From NCBI GenBank assembly GCA_009192285.1, contig WBVU01000018.1, positions 806,001 through 870,000 on the forward strand: a stretch of 64,000 nt of DNA, in the 5' to 3' direction. Below are positions 53,299 through 62,772 of this stretch, one piece after another. Every line of letters starts with the position of its first letter. The stretch's first letter is position 1. The notes beneath the pieces were generated by a model. That model made no database searches and was not told the DNA's origin. It was given only the letters and a program-made list of their open reading frames with translations. The position numbers and the translations under genes were made by a program. Origin of the DNA: Morchella semilibera. Its lineage: Eukaryota; Ascomycota; Pezizomycetes; Pezizales; Morchellaceae.

Positions 53299-55234
53299 AT
53301 GAAGTTCCTTCTTTTTGGCTCAAGCCTCCTCCCCTCCATTGTCTCGGCCGTCACCATCTCTGCCATTAATGGTCCGGCCTTCAGGTCTCCCTACGAAAAT
53401 CAAAGCGTGACAAATGTCACTGGTCTAGTCACCGCTGTTGGGCCCTCTGGCTTCTTTCTGCGTGATACCACGCCGGATACGGATCTGCGCATATCAGGCT
53501 CGCTATATGTGTTCACCACATCCGCCGCAATTAGGGGAAATGTCACAGCAGGAGATATCGTCACGATCGACGGCAAGGTCGCTGAATATCGATCTAGCAA
53601 GGACTACCTATACCTCACCGAGATTACATCTCCGACAAATCTGCGGAAGATTTCATCAAGAAATGCGGTCAAGGCAGTAGTGCTGGGCGTAGACAGATCT
53701 CCGCCAGTGTACCGGTACTCTGCACTGGACGATAACGATGTTTTTGGGGTTCCGAATAACAAGAGCTTGGTGTCTGTAGTCAATGCCACCCTCCAGCAAA
53801 ATAAGTATGGATTGGACTTCTGGGAAAGCTTGAGCGGAGAGCTGGTGTCTGTTAAGGCGCCAGTAGCACTTTCAATGCCCAATACCTACGGCGATGTCTG
53901 GGTTCGGGGAAACTACAGGGTCACGGGAAAGAACTCGCGGGGCGGGCTGACAATTGTGCCTGGTGTGGGTGCAGATGCAAATCCCGAGGCTATCCGTACT
54001 GCCCCAAATCTTACCGGTGTTGATGTAAATACTAATTGACTTCGATAGTGATCGGCGACCCTCTCGATGGCACAGACAACGCTGTCACAAAGCTTGGGGA
54101 TACTCTCGGCGATATCACAGGTGTAATAACATACGCTTTCGGCTTCTACCGTATCCTCCCGCTCACCGCCCTCAGTATCAAGTCTAACGCTCTCCCCCTC
54201 CTACCCCCACCCACAACTCTCACCTCCGCTGGTGCCTGCTCAGGCCTTACCTTCGGCTCCTATAATGTCGAAAACCTCACACCAAACTCCACTCACCTCC
54301 CTCTCGTCGCTGAACACATTGCAACTTACCTGGGTACCCCCGACTTTGTCTTTTTGCAAGAAATACAAGATAACGACGGCGCCACAAACTCCGCCGTGGT
54401 CTCCGCAAATCTTACCTTACAAACCCTCGCCGACGCAATCGAGGCCATTTCTGGTGTAGCATACAGCTATCTTAGCATCGACCCAATCGATGACGAGGAT
54501 GGTGGTCAACCAGGCGGCAACATCCGTGTGGCCTACTTCTACAAGCCTGATCTCTTCTCCCTGCGTAACCCGAACCCCGGCTCAAGCTTAGACAAAATTG
54601 AGGTCCTCCCCGGTGGCGAGCTCAGTTTTAACCCTGGCCGTATCGACCCTGAAAACGAGGCATGGACAAGCTCAAGGAAGCCGCTGGTTGCAGCGTTCGA
54701 TACTGTGGGCGGGGAGACTGTGTACACAATTAACGTGCACTTCGGCTCTAAGGGTGGATCGTCATCTCTCTATGGTGATGCTCGGCCGCCGGTAAATGGT
54801 GGTGTAGAGGACCGCCAAAAGCAGGCGGAACTTGTAGCAGGGTTTATCCAAGACCTGCAGGCGGAGAAGGAAAACGCGCTCGTAATCGCCGCAGGGGATT
54901 TCAATGAGTTCAGTTATGTGAGTCCTATGAAGGCTTTTGAGGATATTGCGTGGGACCTGGATGAGGTTGTGGGAATTCCGGTTGAGGAGAGGTATACCTA
55001 TCTGTATGATATGAACTGTCAGCAGCTAGATCATATGCTGGTTAGCAAGCCACTGAAGCAGGGCGCTAAGTATGAACATGTGAGTCGCTTTTCGATATGA
55101 GGTGATAATTATTATAAGACTGGTTTTACTAACAAAAGGTATAACAGGTGCATATTAATACGTGGAATACAAAGGCTGCGCAGGTCTCGGACCATGATCC
55201 AAGCGTGGCCAGGTTCAACACTTGTAAGAGGTAA
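53299..55234 (+). CDS. secreted endonuclease/exonuclease/phosphatase-fold nuclease
   Basis: Three exons (53299-53995, 54049-55079, 55148-55234) give 604 residues. A signal peptide (MKFLLFGSSLLPSIVSA) directs secretion. Residues about 18-230 hold a beta-rich OB-like region (NVTGLVTAVGPSGFFLRD, then GDIVTIDGKVAEYR) as in bacterial ExeM/NucH-type extracellular nucleases. The catalytic EEP domain follows from about 295, with Asn305 in SYNVEN, metal-binding Glu337 in FLQEIQD, Asp516/Asn518 in AAGDFNEF and the terminal Asp591-His592 in VSDHDPS. All catalytic motifs are intact. The first intron is placed after 53995 because this restores ILIGDPLDGT across the junction; a nearer GTG donor would leave only a 32-nt intron. 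Several N-glycosylation sequons occur. The likely role is extracellular DNA degradation and phosphate scavenging, a family-level inference. Confidence 0.9.
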
Positions 55235-56215
55235 AGATACATGTAGTCATAGTAATAATGTGGCCTTGAATGTAGTATATGCAGTACTGGGTCACAATGT
55301 TTATAATTTACTTTCTCGTGAGTACAAATATATTTTTACAATCAATGAGGGATGGGTTGCTGCCTACCCAAACAGCTTCAAATGAGTGATACATGCCTTC
55401 CTTCATCTTCTGATTTCCAACACGGGTTACAAGACACAAACAGGACAATCCATTATCTTAAATGTACCCAGGGTGTTGGAAAGTGATGCACATTTTGACT
55501 TAACAACGCCTAAATACACCCAATTACCTCAACCAAAAATACTTTCTAGGTGGGAGTTTCGAGTATATATTCCCTTTTATATTGCCTAGAATGTATCTAG
55601 AGATGTCTGGATACTAAAGGTTTGCTTTATAGGGAAGAAGTCACTGCAAGGTAGTAAAAATAAGTGGTAAAGGTCACAGAAAATAATTAATAACAGACTC
55701 TTTTTTTTAGTTCCTAGTCACAATAAGAATCTAAGCGCTCATATTAACCCGGAAATAACCTGATGTGGCATGTAACCATCTGGTGGTTGATAAATCATTG
55801 AATGTGCATCATTTTCCGACACCCTGAGTACATGCATCAATTTATCACTATATATTTCCTCTTCTCTACGCTGTAACTCGACGGCTAAAGATCTGGGTCC
55901 CTATGCGTGTCAGTACTTTATGATAAGAGAATGGTCTGAAACGCTTGCATATAAACAAAACAAACAAACCAACAGCATCCCGCGAAGATCGATAGGAAGC
56001 TTTGCATTATAACGGCATCAGATCTATATAGATGTGACAACACAAGTGAAGTCACCTATTATCATCATTTGCCTTATTGCTCCCAAATCCACTCTCCACA
56101 GGACGATATTGATCGATCTATCTGGTGAAAGCATCGGAGGAAATAACGAAACTATAGTCATTCATTCTCATCATATGCTGTTTTCACATTATTGAATACC
56201 ATCACTGCCCTCCAC
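55235..56215. other. spacer between nuclease gene and repeat array
   Basis: No gene seen. AT-rich, with a GCATCGG...TCATCATATGC block at its right end (about 56130-56180) that already belongs to the array pattern. Confidence 0.5.
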
Positions 56216-58158
56216 AGGATGCCGGTGATCTTTCCGTCAGTCCACTGACGATAGCCAGTCCAGGCCCCTCCTCTGTTAGTAAAGGAGCATCAGAAAGAAA
56301 ATGAAACCCAATGGGAAGTCATTGATATCATCATTTGCGATATATTCTTATGTTCTTTTCTTCCTTCGCGGGATGCAGGTGATCTTTCCGTCAGCTCAAC
56401 TAACGATGACCAGTCCAGGTCTCTCCCCATTTTTATAAATCTCGTAAAGCATCAGAAACAGACAACACATGTAAGTCATCGATATCATCATTTGCAATGT
56501 ATTCTTTAGGATACTTGGGGATGGATTTGAATTGTATTCTGATGATGAGTGACACCACCGGGTTTTGTGAGATGAGAAACACCTCGCTCCTGAGGAACAG
56601 GAGCCTCCTGAGGGACAGGAGTATGATTGCTTAATTCCTTTTCTGAAGATGACGAGCAATTGGAAAGCTCGGACGACTGGTCAATCTCCAGAGTGGGGGG
56701 GAAGTCATCGATATCATCATTTGCAATGTATTCTTCGTTCTTATTTTTTCGGCCTTGTTATTTCTTCGCGGGATGCAGATGATCTTTTCGTCAGCTCAGC
56801 TAACGATGACCAGTCCAGGCCTCTCCCCATTTTTATAAATCTCATAAAGCATCAGAAACAGACAACACATGGAAGTCATCGATATCATCATTTGCAAAGT
56901 ATTTTTCTGTTCCTTCGCGGGATGCCGATGATCTTTCCATCAACTAAATTGAAGCATCAGAGAAGACCAAATTATAATCACTTATTCTCATCATATGCTG
57001 TTTTCATGTTATTGAATACCATGACTGCCCTCCACAGGATGCTGGTGATCTTTCCGTCAGTTCACTGACGATAGCCAGTCCAGGCCCCTCCTATGTTAGT
57101 AAAGGAGCATCAGAAAGACAACACATGGAAGTCATCGATATCATCATTTGCAATGTATTCTTCTGCCCTTTTTTCCTTCGCGGGATGCAGGTGATCTTTC
57201 CGTCAGCTCAACCAACGATGACCAGTCCAGGTCTTTCCCCATTTTGATAAACCCCATGAAGCATCAGAAAGTGACAACATATAGTAGTCATCGATATCAT
57301 CATTTGCAAGGTATCCCTTGGCCCTTTTATTTCTTCGCGGGATGCAGGTGATCTTTCCATCATTTTAATTGATGATGACCAGTCCAGGTCTCTCCCCTTT
57401 TGATAAAATCTGTAAAGCATCAGAAAGAGGACAACACATGGAAGTCATTATCATCATTTGCGAGTGATTTATTTATTCTTCCTCCTCGGGATGCAGATGA
57501 TCTTTCCGTCTTTTAGCTGACGATGACCAGTCCAGGTCTCTCCCTATTTTATGAGGCATCAGAGAAGACGTGCCAATGGCCATATATTCTCATCATATGC
57601 TGTTTTATGCCACTGACTCTCAAACCTCTGCCCTCCGCGGGATGCTGATGATCCTTCCGTCAGTCCAGCTGACGATGACCAGTCCAGGTCTCTCCCTGTT
57701 AGTAACAGAGCATCAGAAAGAATAACGACCAATTGGAAGTCTTCAGTATCATCATTTGCTACTACAAATATCTAGACAAGGAGGATACTCAGAAGTTAGA
57801 TCGATTCTTTGATTAACATGGGATTGGATCTTACCTCGTGAATAGCCCTCGAAGAGGAGCTGTAAATAATATCTGGGGAGATATTTGCTGATCTAGACGT
57901 ATTTACTTATCGTTAGTTTGTATTAATGTGAAAATTGGGGTATATATAACGCATGAGGTATTATTTTATTTGTACTCACTCTTTATGAGAAACTGATAGA
58001 TTAGTCCAGGATACCGGTGAAGTGTCTTTAACGAGACTTAGTACGAGTTAGTAAATCATGGGCTAACGTTGAAAACTTTTATTTAATGTGGTGCGGGTGA
58101 TCTTACGGCCCATAAGTACGGCGGACAGCAAGGCTCTTGTGTTATAACTCAGCATCAG
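56216..58158. repeat. array of about ten structured repeat units
   Basis: Nine clear units and one decayed unit, each 42-85 bp from GGATGC to GCATCAG. They lie at 56217-56293, 56371-56455, 56771-56855, 56920-56960 (short), 57038-57113, 57183-57267, 57340-57423, 57489-57562, 57640-57716 and 58091-58158 (decayed). A typical unit reads GGATGC, then GGTGATCTTTCCGTCAG, a short loop, CTGACGATGACCAGTCCAGG, a CT-rich stretch, then GCATCAG. GATGC can pair with GCATC, and CGTCAG with CTGACG. Linkers carry a second conserved block ending TCATCATxTGC. Translation gives no consistent protein, so this is probably non-coding. Confidence 0.8.
56471..56737. repeat. linker duplication flanking a unique insert in the array
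   Basis: The linker block AAGTCATCGATATCATCATT with TGCAATGTATTCTT occurs at about 56471-56508 and again at about 56701-56737. About 190 bp of unrelated sequence lies between, with GAGG/CTCC-rich short inverted repeats near 56590-56625. This breaks the spacing between the second and third units. Confidence 0.6.
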
Positions 58159-59000
58159 AATAAGTCAACTCTTGGAAGTCTATCATCATCTGCTTCAATA
58201 GTTTTGTGTTTAAATTTGTGACACGGATATTCTCTCTTCTCTTTCAAATAGTTTTGCTAAAAGAGGTTTGATATGCATCTCCCATAAGAGAATTTTGACG
58301 GTATAGTCGAAGCCGTATTTATGCTGAACAATTGTTTATATAAATTTTGCTTGGTTGTTTGAGGATGAGTGTTCTTTTCTCCCTTTCATAGCTTCAGGGT
58401 GTTAGATTCAGCATATATATACGGATTGGGATATTTCCCAAAAACATAATAGAAAAGTCAGAGAATAAGGAGATAATGCTTACTATTATTTTTTGGTTCC
58501 GTTGTTAGAATATTTCATCATTGTTAATTTGATGGCGAAATACGGCATGGTCGAGGCCTCTCCCCGACAACTGATAGCAGAGCCGCTGTTGATAAAGGCT
58601 TATGCTTACTTTGTGGATGGATGTCCCCTTATCCTTCGGGGAATTTATTTATCTTTTAGACATTAATACAATGCAGGCGATTGAATAGAAAATTGTCAAC
58701 AGTAAAAAATAAAGGAAGAAAGGCCCTACTTAATATTGCATGTCTTTTGTCGGAAACGCTATGGGCTGTAACCCCCTCCGGCACGCCAGGGGAATGGTGA
58801 TATGGTAATTTGAAGATTTATGCTTAATCTAAAAAGGAGGGATATTTCCTTATCCTTTTGATTCTTCTTGCTGTTAGCATTACATACGTATCGGTACAAG
58901 ACCCCGGGGCAGTATCAACAGCAGCAATCAAAAGATGGGAAGACACTACCTAATATCATTTGAGGATACTTTTTAGGAGAAAAATTATCATTATTGAGCT

Positions 59001-59036
59001 GATGGTGATGGTGATGATGGTGATGATGGTGATGAT
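59001..59036. repeat. GATGGT microsatellite
   Basis: GATGGTGAT-type triplet repeat. A related, more degenerate stretch lies at 59550-59613. Confidence 0.85.
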
Positions 59037-59612
59037 AGGCGTATTTAAAACCTTTTATATAATTATAATTAAGCAACTGTTTATATAGAATTACGCTTGT
59101 TCGATAGAGGATGGAGATTCCTTATCCTCTAGATAAAGCATCCTATTTTTTTTTTGGAATGTCAGTATACATAATTGATGAAAAGTTGGTTCCAAGAAGC
59201 AAGAATAGAAAAATGTCAAAGAAGGGGATATTATTACATTTTATTTATCTATTGCTGGTGATAGAAGATTGTCCCCTCGAAGTGATGATTTGGATGCGTT
59301 GCTAATTTGAGCCATCAGGCCTGTTTTCGTTAGTGAAATCCTAAAAAGGGTCAGGATATTATCAGAGGTAGAGGCGAGCTTACCATCATATGTTTTTCGA
59401 TGATTATATCTCGATGATTCGTTACCCATCGTGATGATATCTGTAGACTATTTAGCAGTAAGGAGTAAAGAAGTGTAACGCATTGAAAGAAAGGTCAGGA
59501 AGAAGAAATATAGAACCCAATATGATCCCCAATCTTCACCTTACTACTTGATGATAATGATGGTGATGGTGATGGCGTTGATGGTGAGAATGGTGATAAT
59601 ATTAATGATGAT

Positions 59613-59880
59613 AGGTGAAAGGTGAAAGATGCAATGAAGGAGGAAGAAGGTGAGGTAGGAGGAAGAAGGAAGAAAAGGAAGGGAGGAGGAAGAAGGAAGA
59701 AGGAGAAGGAAGAAGGAAGAAGGAAGGCGGAAGAAAAGAAAGGGAGGAAGGTGGAAGGTGGGAGGTGAGAACGAAGAGAAGAACGGAAGAAAGAAGAAGG
59801 GGAAAGAAGAGTAGAGGCAAGGGAGAAAGATGGAGGAGAGAGGAGGGAGGAAACAAGAAGAAGGAGGAAGGGGATGGATA
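59613..59880. repeat. purine (GGA/GAA) tract
   Basis: About 270 bp made almost entirely of G and A in AGGAAGA and GAAGAAGG words, an H-DNA-capable mirror-type sequence. Confidence 0.85.
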
Positions 59881-60741
59881 GCAGCGCAATACACACATGT
59901 ATACTGATAGATACCCATAGTATGAGCAGTATAGAAAGTTCCCCAATTAAAAGGACATACATGATATAGTTAGAAAAATAAAACTACATGTATGGAGGAA
60001 TCAAACGCCTTTCAGTGGAGAGAATACGCAGGAATACATGTTAGTAGTCTCAAAGAGGATAGATATATACGCATGAGGAGAACATTCATATACTCATCTA
60101 TTACTACATTAGTAGGCTTATTATCAAAAGCCGGTGAAAAAACTTACGGGAAGGAGTCAGGTATTCTCCATTACATGTCATGTGTACATGTAGTACCCAA
60201 GATAAAAAAAAGGCCCTGACTCGAGGAGGCATGCAGGATTACCTTTACTCCCGGCAGCGTTGGTATTGGTCATGGGTCGGCGAAATAAAGTTATAAGAGG
60301 GATCAAACACTACATGTACATGTATGTACGCAGTTGAGGAGGGCTAACAGCGCCGAGACAGCCTGCTATCTCGCCCCTGAGAGTACCAATATTAATCGAA
60401 CAGGGGGTCTAGCCTGTACCTCATGTCTCGAGGAGAGGGTGTGCGACTCAAGAGCCTCGAAGAAGGATGGATACTGACCTTATTTTTAGTTGTATCTATC
60501 GTAATTGCTATATCCATTCCATCGTTATAAACAGAGTACATGTGGTCAATAATCATAAGGTGACTTATACCCAAAATCCATCACACGCTATCATTCGGTA
60601 TGCTAGTGATATCTCATGATGCAAGTCAGAAGTATGGCCCATCGCTGGATCTGGTTCGAGGCTGCCAAATCTCCCAACCCTACCACGCTAAGCCTTCCAT
60701 CACAGCATAGCAACCGATACCCTGATGGCCCCTCATGATAC

Positions 60742-60748
60742 AAAAAAA
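60742..60748 (-). terminator. RNA polymerase III terminator of tRNA-Pro
   Basis: Run of seven T residues on the minus strand, starting 3 nt after the discriminator base of the tRNA. Confidence 0.85.
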
Positions 60749-60750
60749 TA

Positions 60751-60848
60751 GGCCTGATTCCGGGATCGAAGCGGAGACCTGTCACACTTGAGAAATAAAT
60801 TCCCGGGGAGAACCCGAAGCGACAATCATACCTCTAGACCAATCAGGC
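60751..60848 (-). tRNA. tRNA-Pro (anticodon CGG) with intron
   Basis: 98-nt gene read on the minus strand. The acceptor stem GCCTGAT pairs perfectly with ATCAGGC, with discriminator C. Then come TG, a D-arm GTC...GAT with loop TAGAGGTAT, the anticodon stem GTCGC/GTGAC with one G-U pair, and the anticodon loop TTCGGG/T. A 26-nt intron follows G37, one base 3' of the anticodon, the canonical eukaryotic position. The variable loop is AGGTC and the T-arm TCCGC-TTCGATC-CCGGA has one C-C mismatch at the loop end. The mature length is 72 nt before CCA. TCTAGAGGTAT and GCTTCGATCC serve as A and B boxes, and a T7 terminator follows. The mismatch and the C in place of the usual G before TTCGA leave some chance that it is a weakened copy. 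Confidence 0.85.
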
Positions 60849-62497
60849 AACTGCTAGAACGGCAGCTAGTCTAACTCTTGATAGTATCAAGATCACGTGA
60901 AGATACAATACTAATACCGATGTAGACCTAGAGAACTGCCTGTCCTTGCGACTGAGTGGAATTACAGCAACGACGTGCCTTAACGATTCCGATGTCCTAA
61001 GAAACGTCAGTAAGGACAGAAGACCATCGACGCGACCAGTATGCCCATAGAGACAAGATATAAAAGAAAAAGAGCCCCAACCGATAACGATAAGTGTCCT
61101 AGCCCCGGATATATTGAATGTCCTCGTGCCTGCAATTGAAGCCCCGAAGTTGACCATCGTATACCGATATGATCCTAGAAGCTTGATCTCAAGAGGTGTA
61201 ATCAAGGGTACCCAACAGGGTATTGTCACAACAGAGATCCAGATGTCCTATTCCCAAACCCTGAATGTGTATGAGGCTGACGATGTATTCACACCTAGTG
61301 AAGAGGGGCTTTCTTGAAAATTTATTAGCCCTCAGGTTATCGTTATCCTATAGAATTGAAGATCGAAACACCAGTAGTGTAACCAAGGAATGACTCAAGC
61401 AATGTGTCTTATAGAATCCGGTGTATCATGCGAGGTACCTCGTGACACGAACACCATAGAATTGGTGAAGGTCTTCCTGGGGCGTGAGATGAATCGAATG
61501 CACAACTAAAGTCAACGCAAGAAAGCAAGGAAAGGAGGAAAAGCAAGGAAGGGAAAAATAGGAAACCTTCAATATATTTCGGTATGTTCCCCAAGACATC
61601 ACCTTAATCGCCTACTTGGCCACACATAAAAGCTAAGAAAATAGAAAGGTTCGACCGCCCCAATTATATAGGGAATCGGTTACCAACATAGTCCGGTGGA
61701 GCTCATTTCGGTTACTAGGAGTTAGCCAAATTATTTTGATGTGGTACCGCCAAAAGAAATCGCCATCACCGCTAGATAATGAGGGGCTGGAGAAGTGTTT
61801 ACCTTCACTCGAGTAACTGAACTCAGAAGAGCTACATGTAGGTCTTAGGGAATATTTGGTATCTTTGTATATGACGTTGGTGGTGGGTGGTACTAGCTTG
61901 TAAAAGTATCAGAATGATGAGACCTCCACCGAAATGTTTGGAGCAGTACCTCGTTTCGACAGGCCTGGCCTATTGATGTGAATGTTCTACACATCAGGAT
62001 ACGAAGGCGGTGATGGTGCTGAGAAAGGTCATCGCCAAATACCAGGTGTCATCTCATGCATTTTCACCAAGTGGGAGAGCGCCTCTCTAGCGAACACGAA
62101 AACCCCCCATTAAAGAGAATCGATAATTTTATTATTCTCACCGGCCAAAGGCCGGGAACGACAGGTACATTTAGATATATGAAAAGAACAAGCGCTAACA
62201 AAATGCAAAAGACAACATATAACACGTGTGCAAATCTTTAATCTCGCAGAGTTGGCAATAACTCTGGTGAATATGTGGTGTTTAGAGTCAAGCCTTGACG
62301 TATCAATAATTCCGACCAGAATTAACCAGCCAAAACCTAAGTCATCTATCAGCAAAGGCCATGCATGAGAAGGTGTCAAACAAGGCAAAGCACTATACCT
62401 TCTAGCTCAGGTTTTTCACCAAGGAGCAGGCATAGCAGCCTGCCTCGAAGCAAAGGAATAACTCGAATATATTTCGGTATATGGTAACTCGTTGAAC
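60849..62497. other. spacer with one unassigned open stretch
   Basis: About 1.6 kb with no confirmed gene. On the plus strand 61050-61317 is open for about 85 codons (including VLVPAIEAPKLTIVYRYDPR and EADDVFTPSEEGLS) and has a protein-like composition. The minus strand is also open over much of it, and no initiator, splice sites or family are recognised. It may be a gene relic. Confidence 0.4.
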
Positions 62498-62759
62498 TTA
62501 CTCGTCCAACGTAAATAAAAAAAACTCAAGGATAAACCTCCCTTGGCTCACAGCCAACTCCGGGAATCTCTTCTCGGTTTTGATAAGGATCAATCGGGTC
62601 ACATCTTCATCTTCAGGTCTCTCCAATAATGAGGGAAGACGATCTGACTTCAAAATTTGTGTAGCTGATTGGGAAGTGGCTTCTTTTTTCAAGCCTACAT
62701 CCTCCCACCAACCAGATGCGTGCCTCTTCTTAGTAGGCTCTGGTTCAATACACATGGTG
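62498..62759 (-). pseudogene. out-of-frame final repeat of the KKR-GWW protein
   Basis: Read on the minus strand, this segment continues the repeat pattern (DLSTMCIEPEPTKKRHASGW, then WEDVG and SDRLPSLLERPEDED) and ends in a stop at 62498. It is not in frame with the main open reading frame, which stops at 62773. A second in-frame stop (TGA) lies just before DLSTM. No GT-AG intron that would join the two in phase was found. The FPISY block of the other units is also lost here, replaced by ATSQSATQ, so this looks like a decayed terminal repeat. Confidence 0.55.
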
Positions 62760-62772
62760 GATAAATCTCAAT

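Larger units (their letters stand above)
58159..60741. other. AT-rich spacer with microsatellites
   Basis: No supportable gene in about 2.6 kb. Contains GATGGT microsatellites at 59001-59036 and 59550-59613 and a 270-bp purine tract at 59613-59880. Minus-strand open frames over the purine tract are Ser/Pro/Leu/Phe-only and are low-complexity artefacts. Confidence 0.55.

Noticed and set aside
53996-54048. Alternative donor GTGTTG for the first nuclease intron
   Set aside because: It would leave a 32-nt intron; the upstream GTACTG donor gives 53 nt and joins NPEAI to LIGDPLDGT as in homologues.
55386-55589. Open frame directly downstream of the nuclease gene
   Set aside because: It lies in AT-rich 3' flanking DNA, does not extend the nuclease in phase and has no domain.
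56535-56585. Hammerhead-like CTGATGA and GAAAC words in the array insert
   Set aside because: The required stems I, II and III could not be drawn around the core; chance match.
56216-58158. CRISPR-like regular repeats
   Set aside because: The context is a eukaryotic nucleus, units are 42-85 bp with internal hairpins and conserved linkers rather than short repeats with unique spacers, and no cas genes are present.
59495-59962. Minus-strand frames of over 100 codons made of Ser, Pro, Leu and Phe
   Set aside because: They are produced by the homopurine tract being open in all three frames; no real protein signal.
60843-61229. 128-codon minus-strand frame rich in hydrophobic residues
   Set aside because: It overlaps the tRNA 5' end and is antisense to a more protein-like plus-strand stretch; no initiator context, splice sites or family.
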